From Aureobasidium sp. EXF-3400 (Eukaryota > Ascomycota > Dothideomycetes > Dothideales > Saccotheciaceae): a stretch of 64,000 nt of DNA. Below are positions 21,960 to 32,599 of the stretch, one piece after another (position 1 is the first letter of the stretch; the number at the start of each line of letters is the position of its first letter). The stretch is from contig SWBL01000040.1 in NCBI GenBank assembly GCA_024195585.1, positions 124,001 through 188,000 of the forward strand, in the 5' to 3' direction. The notes under the pieces were generated by a model. The model had not been told where the DNA came from. It worked only from the letters and a program-made list of their open reading frames with translations, and searched no databases. The translations under genes and the position numbers were made by a program.

Positions 21960-24172
21960 ATGCACCCTCTTCTGCTTCTCGCTTTGTTCCCGCTGGCTGA
22001 AGCCAAAGGATGGCTTAGCCCAGTTTACAAAAACTTCTTCGAATTCCCTTTGCCTATTCCACCTATTGCCCAGCCTTACAAGTAAGCAGATGAAGACTTG
22101 AGACAACCTTTATATGAACCTGCCTGTTTGATACATACCAGGTCATACGACAACATTGATTACTATGAGATCGAAATCAAGCCTGTCGATATCGAGATTT
22201 ACCCTGGCAAAAAAGCACGTCACGTCGGTTACAATGGTACCGTCCCTGGACCGACTTTCAAAATGAAGCAAGGACGTGAAGCAGTCGTTCGCTTTATCAA
22301 CCATGCTGATCGTGCAAACTCGGTCCACCTACACGGATCATATAGTAAGCAGTCTGTTCCTTTCGACATGACAAAAAATATCCTGACATGACTTCTCAGG
22401 TCGCGCTCCGTTTGATGGTTGGGCAGAAGACACAACTGAAGTCAATCAATACAAAGACTACTACTATCCCAATGCTCAAGCTGCCAGAACACTCTGGTAT
22501 CACGATCATGCCGTTGGACACACCGCCGAAAATGCTTACTTTGGACAAGCTGGATTCTATATCTTGGAAGATGACCAGAAGAACTCTCTTGGCCTACCAT
22601 CTGGAGACTACGATGTTCCCCTTGCTCTTGCAGCCAAGCGATACAACGCCGATGGTTCACTCTGGGACCCCGAGGCTAATGGAGAGACCACAAGTGTCTT
22701 CGGTGATGTGTATGTTGTTTTTCTATTCGTCTGTGCTGATTTGTGTTGCTGACGTTAACGATTCAGCATCCACGTTAACGGGCAACCCTGGCCTTATCTT
22801 GCAGTTGAACCTCGCAAATATTTGTTCCGCTTCCTTGACACCTCTGTCAGTCGTTCCTTCCAACTTTACGCCGAAGCAGACACGAAAGTTGGCACCCGTA
22901 TTCCATTCTCGGTCATCGGTTCAGATGCAGGTCTCCTTGCCAGTCCTGTCAGCACCACCCAACTCGACATCTCCATGGCCGAGAGATGGGAAGTGGTCTT
23001 TGACTTCTCTTCGTATGCTGGTCAAAACATTACACTCAAGAACACAGGCAATGTTGCTGCAGATGACGACTTTGATGGCACTGATCGAGTTATGCGGTTC
23101 ATGGTCGGCAATTCTGTGACCGACGATTCCAACAACGGTCCTCTACCAGCCACTCTTCGCAGCGTACCACTTCCACCTGCCAAAACAGGTGTCGACCGCT
23201 CTTATGAGTTCATGCGCAGCAATGGCGAATGGCAGGTTAACGGTGTCACGTGGTCTGATGTCCAAGATCGTGTCATCGCTAAGCCCGAGAGAGGAGCTGT
23301 TGAACGCTGGGAGCTTATCAACAGTGCAGGAGGCTGGAGTCACGTTCGTCTTTCCCCTGAACCCCTTTTCGAGACTATGCTAACTCAGCTCTCTATCATT
23401 AGCCAATTCACATTCACCTCATCGACTTCCAGGTCGTTAGCCGCACTGGTGGTACCCGTGGTGTTCTTCCTTACGAACAAACTGCACTCAAGGATGTCGT
23501 CTGGTTGAACAAGAACGAAAAGGTCCAAGTTCTTGCCCGCTATGGCCCGTAAGTACACACTCGACGCATCTAACAAGCATCATGCTAATCGCCCTTTGCA
23601 GATGGGACGGACTCTACATGTTCCACTGCCACAACTTGATCCACGAAGACCACGACATGATGGCCGCTCTAAACGTCACGGCACTAACCGATCTCGGCTA
23701 CGACGAAAAGACCAGATTCATCGACCCCATGGACCCCAAGTATCGCGCCAAGAGCTTCAAACCAGAAGACTTTACCCACCGCGATGGCGACTTTGAAAGC
23801 GAGGCAATTGCCCAAAAGTGCAGAGACTTCCAAGATATGGATGCTTACAAGAGTGAGTCCGTAGTCGAGCAGAAACTCGAGGACTATTGGAAGACCCATA
23901 GTTCGCAGACTACGCTTGTGACCAAGACTTCGTCTGGAGGTGGTGGTAGTGGCAGTGAAAATTCTGCCTCTGCGACTGGGTCTGGTGGTGGTGGTGCTTC
24001 TTCAGGGGCTTCTGGTTCGGCAGCTTCGGCGGCTGTTGCAACCTCGGGCACAAATGCCAGCAGTACACCAGGCAGCACACTCATCACGTCTGCGAGCTCG
24101 GCAAAGAGCACTTCTACTACGAGTGACGATAAAGGTGGAAAGAGCAAGACGACCACGTCCACAAAGAAGTAA
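21960..24172 (+). CDS. Secreted multicopper oxidase (laccase / bilirubin-oxidase-like)
   Basis: Oxidises phenols, bilirubin-like pigments or metal ions and reduces oxygen to water. Six exons (introns 22082-22141, 22345-22399, 22710-22766, 23344-23402, 23549-23601) give 642 residues. A signal peptide (MHPLLLLALFPLAEA) and three cupredoxin domains carry all copper motifs: HLHG at 103-106, WYHDHAVGHT near 142-150, HPIHIH at 404-409 and HCHNLIHEDHDM at 461-472. Met472 is the axial type-1 ligand, as in CotA and bilirubin oxidase, unlike Leu/Phe in high-potential fungal laccases. After about residue 560 a Gly/Ser/Thr-rich tail with a basic end (KSKTTTSTKK) could reach into the cell wall. Substrate unresolved; melanin or pigment chemistry is possible. 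Confidence 0.93.
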
Positions 24173-24651
24173 ATCATACTTGTACCATATTATCATGTCT
24201 AGGCGTTGGAGTTCTGCACAAAATCACAATTTCCTTTTCATCAGCTATTGCAAGAGACACAACGTGTGTAGTTGTCGTGTTCATTGGGGCCCAGAACTGT
24301 GCCGGGAAAGAAAAGAACAAAGAACAAAAAAAAAAGGGGGGTGTCGACTGATAATCGAAATGTCTTATATTTTCTTCCTCCTTTTACTCAGCAAAGCAGA
24401 TTGTATCTTCAGAGCTTCCTTATTCTCTGAGGTCATCGACGGACTATCAAGGTGCGAACTGGAAGATGTGCATGTGAAAACTGGTGGCGCTGAGCGATAT
24501 TTACCTTGTATAGGGGTACTGCAGCGGTATCATGAGCAGGCTGAGCAGGGAGAGATATCCAATCTGGAGGGCAAAGTGATCACTATTACAACTACTGAGC
24601 CAAGTGTGCTAGAACATATCTACTTGATCACGCTAGGCCTCGACACACCCA
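24173..24651. other. Convergent intergenic region, no gene seen
   Basis: Shared 3' flank of the multicopper oxidase (plus) and F-box (minus) genes. It includes an A-run at about 24326-24335. No other feature. Confidence 0.4.
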
Positions 24652-26046
24652 TCATTCGTGCTCGTCATTCCAAGCATTCCTCAACACAACACCCTCCCTT
24701 GCACAGATGTCCTCAAGTTTCTGCAAGCCAGTCGTTTCTTGCTCGTTCGCTGGAAACCCTACAGGTCCATAGTCAATCTTCTCTAAATTCTGCAGAGCTC
24801 GACTGTTAACCAAGGTAACGAGCTTGTTCAACATAGGGAAAGGACTCCCTTCGATTCCAAAGCGCCTCAGAGACTGAGGTAGCTGGTCGGCTAGATCATC
24901 CCCGTGTATCAGAAGGGTGTGGTTGATTTCGAGCTCTTCTACCGACTTGAATTCCTTGAATGTAACCGGTCCCATCTCATCGAAGTACATTTCCCCAGTA
25001 AGACGCAAAGACTGAAGACTGGCTTTATGACGGGTCAAGAAGGTCCAGACTCCATCTGGTGGGGCCCAGCGCCAGTTGAAAGGCCATTGCGGCATTCCAG
25101 TCCACTCAAAGCTTTCGATAGCACGAAGGTGATTCGTCAAATGTTCGAAACCTCTCGAATCCATGGTACAGTAACGGAACGCAAGAGAGGTCAATGCTGA
25201 AGGCGGATGACCAAAGTGAGCGCACCCAAGCACATGGCAGTTTATGACAGTAAGGGTCTTAAGGCTTGGAAGATTCATGAGCATACGCAAACGGTGATCG
25301 TACACTTCAAGACTGTCGTAAACTGTGCCCAGCTCGATCTTGTGAAGATGACTAAGTGTCTGCGTCATCCCATCTACTCCAGGAAGCATCCACTCCTCAA
25401 AGATCGGCATCTGTGTCAGGCGCAGAACGCGAAGGTTTGGTGCCAGCAGCAGTAACAGAGCCAGCTCTGATCCTTCGTCCCCACCAAGGATGCAGCTATT
25501 CGAGCCAGACCAAAGATTATCTGATCTAATATATCTGCTGCGTGCCGAGCTGCCAGTAAATCTCCCAAGTCTTTCAAGTGCTTTCACGTAAGTCTGCCGA
25601 ATAGAAGGATCTGGTGCACTGGGCGCGATCTTAACGGAAGGATTTTGAGAGACCTGCTGGCGTGCAGTTTCGATCCACGAGCCGAGGAGAAGTTTCGTGA
25701 TATTCTTGGCAAGACGCGGTTGTTCGATTATGGTCCTCAGAAAGAGCCTCAATGTCTTATTGGGCTCGGCTTGGTATCCTGGCTTGTAGACTTGTCTGTG
25801 AACTTTTACCCCAGTGTTGTTGGGCTTCGCGAACGTGGAGTAAAGAATGGGCTCGATGACTCTGTGCCACCTGACGCAGACTTTAGAAAAGCTAGCGAGA
25901 GACTTGATGTTTTCGCTCGTCTTTGCGCTTGGGATGTTGGCGCTGACGAAGTTGGAGCCGACGAATGAGTCATCGTATCTTTGTATGTTGTCGAAGGGCT
26001 TGAATATGTGAAGTAAGAGTTCGTCGGGAAGATCTTGTATTGACAT
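24652..26046 (-). CDS. F-box protein
   Basis: A single 464-codon exon. The first 55 residues form an F-box, MSIQDLPDELLLHIFKPFDN continuing to FSKVCVRWHRVIEPILYST, the Skp1-binding motif of SCF ubiquitin ligases. The rest is a leucine-rich solenoid-like region (LRVLRLTQMPIF, LPSLKTLTVINCHVLG, LTSLAFRYCTMDSRGFEHL) that would hold the substrate. Such LRR F-box proteins are numerous and fast-evolving in filamentous ascomycetes, and the target cannot be predicted. The ATG at 26046 is the first of the frame and the F-box starts at once, so the start is secure. Confidence 0.88.
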   Translation of the reverse strand: MSIQDLPDELLLHIFKPFDNIQRYDDSFVGSNFVSANIPSAKTSENIKSLASFSKVCVRWHRVIEPILYSTFAKPNNTGVKVHRQVYKPGYQAEPNKTLRLFLRTIIEQPRLAKNITKLLLGSWIETARQQVSQNPSVKIAPSAPDPSIRQTYVKALERLGRFTGSSARSRYIRSDNLWSGSNSCILGGDEGSELALLLLLAPNLRVLRLTQMPIFEEWMLPGVDGMTQTLSHLHKIELGTVYDSLEVYDHRLRMLMNLPSLKTLTVINCHVLGCAHFGHPPSALTSLAFRYCTMDSRGFEHLTNHLRAIESFEWTGMPQWPFNWRWAPPDGVWTFLTRHKASLQSLRLTGEMYFDEMGPVTFKEFKSVEELEINHTLLIHGDDLADQLPQSLRRFGIEGSPFPMLNKLVTLVNSRALQNLEKIDYGPVGFPANEQETTGLQKLEDICAREGVVLRNAWNDEHE

Positions 26047-26582
26047 GGCGTGTTGTAGGATACTGGATGGTCTTGTTGAGTGTTCGTGAGTCCAAGAAGA
26101 TGGATCGCTTTTCGTGGTTCGTGTTGTGACCCGACCAAGAATGCTATTGTGGCTGACAGGTTCGAGAAGACTGGCGATCTCCTGTTCTTGTACAAGTTGG
26201 AGTGGATGGAGGGTGTAAGATGAGTACTGGAAGGCCGAGAAATAGTTCTGTAGTTACAGTCATCGCGAAATAGGCAACAACAAAGTTTCGAGGGAGTTTG
26301 AGCAAGTTCAACCAACCACGCGTAAAATTTTAAAGAATGGATCGAAACTAGACAGAAACCCCATCACGAGATTGGCCGGAATATATAGACGATAGAAATT
26401 AGAGGTTCGAGTGATGATGAGCTTGTGGTTTTGATGATGGAAAAGTAGGCAGCTCGATAATGACGAAGAAGCTAGTGCTTGCCAGCCAAACCAGCTCGAG
26501 GAAAGTGCTACTGCGATACTGTCAGCTCCTTCCAACACGATCTTCTCAGCAGATCACACTCACCGAATGCTTTCCTAGGCAT
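26047..26582. other. Intergenic, promoter of the F-box gene
   Basis: About 540 nt between the F-box start and the end of the 3-dehydroquinase gene, both on the minus strand. No repeat or further gene seen. Confidence 0.4.
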
Positions 26583-27050
26583 CTACTTCCCAGCTTTAAT
26601 CTTCCTCGCAACAAAGTTGACCGCGGCTTCATACCCGAACGTCCCCAATCCAGCAATAACAGCAACAGCCTTATCGCTCAAGTAACTCTTATGTCTAAAT
26701 TCCTCCCTCGCATGCACATTACTGATATGACACTCCACAAATGGAATATTGACTCCACTCAATGCATCCCTCAAGCCCACAGAAGTATGTGTCAGAGCGC
26801 CAGGGTTGATGATGATCCAATCTATATGTCTCTGGCCATCGCCTTGGGGTCCGAAACCAGCTGCTTCGTGGATGCGGTCGATGATGGCGCCTTCGTGGTT
26901 TGATTGGAATGTCTCTAGTGAAAGACCATGAGTTGAGGCGAGAGATTTTGCCGTGGCTTCGACGTCTGAAAGAGTTTCGTGACCATATATTGCAGGCTCG
27001 CGGGTACCGAGGAGGTTGAGATTGGGTCCGTTGATGATGAGGATAGACAT
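26583..27050 (-). CDS. Type II 3-dehydroquinate dehydratase (catabolic)
   Basis: Converts 3-dehydroquinate to 3-dehydroshikimate. A 155-residue, intronless protein of the small dodecameric type II class, which in ascomycetes serves quinate degradation (qa-2 / qutE), whereas the shikimate pathway uses the AROM fusion enzyme. Motifs: [19 protein letters not shown] with the catalytic Tyr22 and the Arg of the mobile lid, [10 protein letters not shown] for substrate binding, and [18 protein letters not shown] with the general-acid His. Other quinate genes (permease, quinate dehydrogenase, dehydroshikimate dehydratase, activator/repressor) were not seen beside it; the neighbouring short-chain dehydrogenase is not an obvious quinate dehydrogenase. 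Confidence 0.95.
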   Translation of the reverse strand: MSILIINGPNLNLLGTREPAIYGHETLSDVEATAKSLASTHGLSLETFQSNHEGAIIDRIHEAAGFGPQGDGQRHIDWIIINPGALTHTSVGLRDALSGVNIPFVECHISNVHAREEFRHKSYLSDKAVAVIAGLGTFGYEAAVNFVARKIKAGK

Positions 27051-27893
27051 TGTTGTGATGGCTCAATGGGGAGTGGAAATATTCTGCAATCCGGCTTGAG
27101 GAAATATGGAGCTAAATTGATTTGGGACTTATGTCGAAGAAGATAGAAAGTCAACAAGAAGAAAAGAATGTTACTCTACATACTATGGACAGTCACTGAG
27201 TCTCAGAGGGGTTGGTGGAGTCTACAGCTTCATGCGACTTCTCGGCAAAATGCTTTCCCGAGTCGGCTTCTGCATCGGGTAGGTACTCTGCAGCGCCAGG
27301 TCACCATTTCGTATAACAGAATTTGCACATCAAGACAAGACGATCGAGTGGCATTGTCTCTTACAAGCTCATAAGTATATTCGTGAACTCATTCAGCAAG
27401 ACAGCAAGCAAGAGAGAAAGAGTCAAGCTCCACTAAAAAGGTGCATGGTTAAACTCCGGCAATATAGAATCCAGGATATTCTTTTCTCTGCGCCAAAGCT
27501 GCCTTCTTCCTCTTCACAACAACGCCGTCGTCCGTCGGACACTGCAACCAGATCGCTGTTGCTACGATGGACGACGGCATCTAGTGTGCTCGGTAAGCAA
27601 ACTCTCTATCTTCCTTCCCCCACCGCTCAAATGATGATTGCAAGGGATCCGAACTGGCCTTCCAAGAGAAGAGTCAAATGCGGACACCATGTTTATTTAC
27701 TCAATTGTTCCTTCTGACACACACTCGCGACTGCTCGATCTATATCACGATTTTCTTTGCACGGCAATTCGCTGACGCGACCCAAAAGACAGATACCTCG
27801 GACAGCCAACCCTCTCGACCAACGCGCAAAGAGATGGATATATGTAATATGGGAATATCTAGCTTCTACAATCCAATGTCGTTTAGACGCACA
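27051..27893. other. Intergenic, no gene seen
   Basis: Promoter side of the 3-dehydroquinase gene and 3' flank of the dehydrogenase gene. Short open frames show no family features. Confidence 0.4.
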
Positions 27894-28886
27894 CTACTGT
27901 CCACCCTTTCTCTTCTCCGCCTCCTGCTTTATCCACTCAGCAGCACTGTCCTTGTACTCATCATGCCACCTCGACAACGGAGGTCTGCCTTCACAAACAT
28001 CCCCCATCGCATAAGCCATTCTCGCCTTGTCCAATTCCTCCGAAACATCATCGTCAGGACACACAATGTAGAATTGTCCCTCCATCATTTTTCTGACACC
28101 ATATTCTGCAACCTGCGAACCCAACCATGCGCCCTCTGGTTTCTTTGCTTTGGCTTCCTCGTCAGGCACGGGACCTATGTTGCCGCTCAAACCTGTGTAC
28201 GTCCACCCGGGAATCACCAAGTGTGTAGTAATCAGCGGGCTAGAATTGTGGAGATCATGACACAGGTGTTCGGCAAGGTGTTTAAGCGTGGCCTTGCTAG
28301 CATTGTATGCTGGGTTATTACCACCAGGTGGGTTGGTGATTCCCTGCTTGCTCCCCGTGATAACGATTGACGAAGGTGTGTTTTTGTTCTGGAGAAGAGG
28401 CAGGAATGCAGCGATGCCGTTGAGCACACCAAAGACGTTTGTGTCGTAGGTTTTGTGGTGGTATGCTGGGTCTAGCCACGTGCTGAGTGCGCCAAAGCCT
28501 TGGGTTGGTTTGAACGAGGCGCCGGCATTCAGCATCAAGAGATCGACATTGCCGAATTTGGCTTCGATTTCGGATTTGAGGTTTCGCCATTGTGCGAGTT
28601 CAGAGACGTCCTTTGAGTGTACGTTAGCAATCGTGTTCTGTCGCATGGCTCAGATGCTCCCCAAACTCTTGTGTATGCATACCATATCGTAGACTTCGGT
28701 CTTCTGTCCAGTCTTGGCGGTTCCTGACAAGACGTCCTTTGCCTTCTGGAGGCTCTCGGTAGACTTATCCACCAGAGCGACATTCATGCCGAACTTTTGA
28801 CATAGCTGAGCAAAAGCAAAGCCTACGCCAGAGGCGCCGCCTGTGATAAGAGCCGTACGATTGGCTTGGAAGACCTGAGATGCCAT
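27894..28886 (-). CDS. Short-chain dehydrogenase/reductase
   Basis: NAD(P)-dependent oxidoreductase with a Rossmann fold. Two exons with an intron at 28611-28682 give 306 residues. Landmarks: TALITGGASGVGFAFAQLC for the TGxxxGxG cofactor loop, VALVDKS for the acidic residue after strand 2 (an Asp here favours NAD), the DVS junction across the intron, LMLNAGAS for the NAG motif, IVITGSKQGI for the catalytic Ser region, and PAYNASKATL for the Tyr-x3-Lys pair. After it comes the PGWTYTGL substrate loop. No signal sequence. The substrate is unknown; it resembles uncharacterised fungal SDRs of the classical type. Confidence 0.9.
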
Positions 28887-29278
28887 TTTGCCTGTAATAT
28901 TGCTGGGGGATAGTTTCAGATGTGTATGCGACAACAAAAGAAAGAAGATGAAGGAGACCGAGCTTCCAGTGCTTCGTCCAGTATTATTAATGACGACAGT
29001 GGAGAGCTTTGAGGCTTCGGAGCTATGTATACCGTTGCAAAGACCTCGGCCTAACTCCGAGGTCGCGACAATACGATGTAGATCACGAACCTTGTTTCTA
29101 TGCAACCAGCCTTCTTGTTACATTCATTACAAATACCAATGATGATCTTGTGCAATTCTGCATTGTGTGAGCAAATCTGTATTATACATTTCTATGGAGA
29201 TTTTTACTCCCTATCGACATTTTAAGACCACCTTTGTAAGTCTATTTATCATGAAGTCATCTATCTCCTTTTCTTCCT
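28887..29278. other. Intergenic, no gene seen
   Basis: Promoter side of the short-chain dehydrogenase gene and 3' flank of the GH31 gene. AT-rich near 29180-29270, consistent with a 3' end signal. Confidence 0.4.
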
Positions 29279-32200
29279 CTACCACTCAAGGACCCAATCC
29301 TTAGCCCAGGCACCAGCAGAGGTGACGTTCTGAAGACCGGTGACCTTGAGAACCTTGCTAGTGGAGTTGTAGTTGACACCGGACATCAAAGCCTGGCCGT
29401 TGAGTGACACATTCTTGGGTGCGTCTTGAACACCGAGAACAGTGATGTTGGCAAGGGCGTTCTTCTCCTGCCAAAGACCGCGAGCCGAAGCGTACAGACG
29501 CTGGTTCTCGGCAGTGAAGTCAACATACAAGGTCGAGTTCTGAACGATGCTCTCGCCGTCATCAATGTACAAGCTGCCAGTAGCAGTGCCTTCAGCTGAA
29601 AGAGCAGCAATAACACTCCAGGAGCTGTTTCTGCATTCAGTGGTTGTGAGACCGGCCTCTTGTTGGGGCAAGACACTGCCACCACGGATGTGAACGTTGA
29701 TGTGACCAAGGGGTGCGTCCATGGTAACATTTGCGCCATGAGAGGCAGGAACAGCGCTCTGGTTGTACCAGTCATACCAGACAACTCCATCCTTACTGCC
29801 AGGAAAGACACCATTGACAGTAGTGGCCTGGGGCAGGAGAACGGGGGTGATGAGCAAGCTGGGTCCGAGCATGAACTGGCGGTTGGCGTCGACAAGGCTA
29901 GGGTCGTTGGGGAACTCCCAAGCCATAGCGCGCAAGAAAGTGCTACCAGTCGTGTGTGCCGAGTGGAAGAGGGTGTAGATGTAGGGCAGAAGCGAATAAC
30001 GGATGCTCATTGCACGCTTGCTAGCGTCAATGACCGAGCTCCAGACGTAAGGCTCCTGCGAGTTGTCGCCCAGAGTGTTGTGGTTGCGGTAGAAGGAGAA
30101 GAAGGCGCTCATCTGCATCCAACGGTTGCAAAGCTCCTCATCCGAGTTACCAGAGAAGCCACAGGTGTCGGCACCAAACATGGGAATACCGAAGAGCGAG
30201 AAATCGAGGGCTTGAGGGATACTGAAGAGCATGGACTCCCAGGTGGCATAGTTGTCACCACCCCAGTGTCCAGCGTATCGACCAGCACCAGCAAAAGTAC
30301 TGCGACCGATGATGAACGGACGCTTAGCCTTGATGGTCTCGGTGAGAGCGATATAAGTTGCGTTGAGAATGTCAATGCCGAAGAGGTTGTGGATATCATA
30401 CTCCTGTACGCCGGTGGCATGAGTGGCATTGGGTGCGACAGCATGAACTCCCAAGTCGCCAAGCTGGTTGTTGATGACATAAGGAGGATGGTCGACATCA
30501 CGAACTCCAGGAGTAGGTGTGGTTCTAAGATAGGGCTGAGTCGTGGTACTCGAGGTCTGTGTGGCCGCATTGGCAGATGCCTGAGAGACGGACAGGGACG
30601 ATGCAACAGCAGCTTCAGTAGCGTTGGTGATATTGAAGCCCTCGGGGTATCCGTAATCGACATCACCAGGTTCGCCAGGAAGAAGGAAAGGGGGGTGAAC
30701 AGGGTTCAAGTGCAGGTTACCAGTTCCACAACTGCCGACACAGAAGGAACTGACTTCTGACATGTCAATCCAGATGCCATCAACTTGAATCTTCTGGTGC
30801 CATTCCTTGAGAGACTGGGTCCACCACTGAGTAGCATTCTCAGCCAGCCAATCGGGGAAGACGGTGAAGCCAGGCCAGACAGCACCAATGTATTCAGATC
30901 CATCGGGGTTCTTCATGAAGACGTCCATATCATGACCCTGAGAATAGACAGAGTAGGCATCCGAAATGTTGTCGGGGTTGGGGATGTAGAGTGCTGAGTC
31001 GACGATAGTAACGTAGTGTTGGTTGTTGGCGTGGAGACCATCAATAAACTGCTTGCCCTGGTCGTAAGGGAATGTGTTAGGGTCGTTCTCGAAGTCACGA
31101 TATTGGAACATGTAGTCCTAAAGCGAAGTTACAATTAGCAAGATGTCAAAGATTGGATCCTCCCTGTGTGCCAAAGTGTGTAACGCGTGCAGCTATAAAA
31201 ATGCACAATACTACCGGAAATTAAACAGTGCCTATTGAGAGGCGACGACTTATCGCCTCCCAGTGACCATGCCTCCATTCCCGAACACATTTGTGCATTT
31301 TTGTAGCTGCAAGCAATACAGACTTTAGCACACGAGGAGGATGTGAGGGTATAACTTACAATATCGTTCCAAATAGTCTCGAGAGGAATCCCAAACTTGG
31401 CAAAGTTATCAACAACGTCCTGCATCATGGTCCAGTTCTTGTAACCCCAGCGGCACTGGTGGTATCCGAAGGCCCAGTACTGCTGCATAGCAGGAAGACC
31501 AATAGCACCAGCCTGGTACTGCTTGGTAACCTCAGCAGGAGTTGGGCCATCGAAGAAGTAGAGATCGATGGTTCCACCAAGGGTTCTCCAAGTGATGTTT
31601 CCGGCGTTAAGAATAGGTTCCTGACCGTGGGCGTTTCTCAAGTAGACACCGTGACTGTACGAGATGTAGCTGGCATTTGTGCTTGCATTGCCGGTCAGGA
31701 GAGTCAAGTTGCCTGTCATGGAGTCCTTCTCGTAGTATCTGGTGTCGAGGTAGAAGGGGTGGGTACCGTACAAGTTTCTGTCAATGGGGTTACCATTGTC
31801 GGCTGCGTACATGGTGGCAGTCAAGTTGTCGCCGAGTCTGATACCATGGAGGCGCTCTCCCAGACCATAGAGGTTGTAGTTCTCAGGTAAGGTAGACACA
31901 AACTCGATAAATTGGTCCTCGTAAACAAGGACGGTGCCCTCAGTGGAGAAGAGAACATCACCAGTCGACTTTCTCAGAACAGCAAAACTGAAAGTAGGGT
32001 CGTTGGACCAGACGAATTGAAGGTCGGAGTCATCGGTAACTTCATCAGTCTGCTCGGGCTTGTATACTTGGTCGGAGGGTAAGATATACCAGGTAGCGTT
32101 CTCTGCAGTGAGGTGGGATGGTGAGATCTCGACTGCCAGACGGTGGGCAGATTGATAAGCAACGGTGAGATTGAGAACATCAACGTCGGTGCCGTAGACA

Positions 32201-32599
32201 TTGCAAGCCGGTCCGGCAAGATTCAGAGTAGCTGAGAAGCCGTACTGGTTGTGCTCAACATTCGAGGCCTTGTATCCAGGACAGACGCTCTGCGCAACCT
32301 TGGCCTGCGGGTCCTCGACATTGGGTATCAAGTTTGCGCCATTATCGACAGCTGCAGGTAGAGTGTACTGAGCAGTGAATCTGATCCGGAAAGTCAATGT
32401 CTGCAGACTTCGCGAATGAATTTCAAAAAGCTTACGTGGAGTATGTGCCATTCAAAAGGACTGACGCTGTGCTGCCAGAGTATGTGGATGCAATGATATC
32501 TGCATCGGCGGTCTTGGTGGCATCAGAGCTGGTTGTCTGAGAAACGGCTGCTGTAGCAGGCAGGGCGAAGAGGGCTGCCCTCTTGAAACGAGGGAACAT
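29279..32599 (-). CDS. Secreted GH31 alpha-glucosidase
   Basis: Releases glucose from maltose and malto-oligosaccharides outside the cell. Three exons (introns 32381-32435 and 31118-31359) give 1007 residues. A signal-like N-terminus (MFPRFKRAALFALPATAAVS) is followed by the GH31 N-terminal beta domain (LYGLGERLHGIRLGDNLTATM), the barrel (YWAFGYHQCRWGYKNW), the nucleophile Asp at about 513 in DGIWIDMSE and the acid/base Asp at about 683 in GHWGGDN. Many N-x-S/T sites. An earlier in-frame ATG at 32683 lies only 7 nt below a TATAAATA element at about 32690-32697, so the start at 32599 is preferred. The second intron is 242 nt because it contains a 186-nt inverted-repeat element; without it 56 nt would remain. 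Confidence 0.95.
31157..31342. mobile_element. MITE-like inverted-repeat element, copy C, inside an intron
   Basis: The left end 31157-31176 (ATCCTCCCTGTGTGCCAAAG) pairs with the right end 31323-31342 (CTTTAGCACACGAGGAGGAT); the three differences between the arms are all C/T-type. An inner pair at 31189-31208 (GCAGCTATAAAAATGCACAA) and 31301-31320 (TTGTGCATTTTTGTAGCTGC) matches with one mismatch. Arms resemble those of copies A and B. A small central hairpin (GAGGCGA...TCGCCTC) is present. It lies wholly in the second intron of the alpha-glucosidase gene. No convincing target-site duplication. Confidence 0.75.

Noticed and set aside
29660..30760. A 366-codon frame opposite the alpha-glucosidase
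   Set aside because: Antisense shadow of the GH31 exon; the catalytic motifs are on the minus strand.
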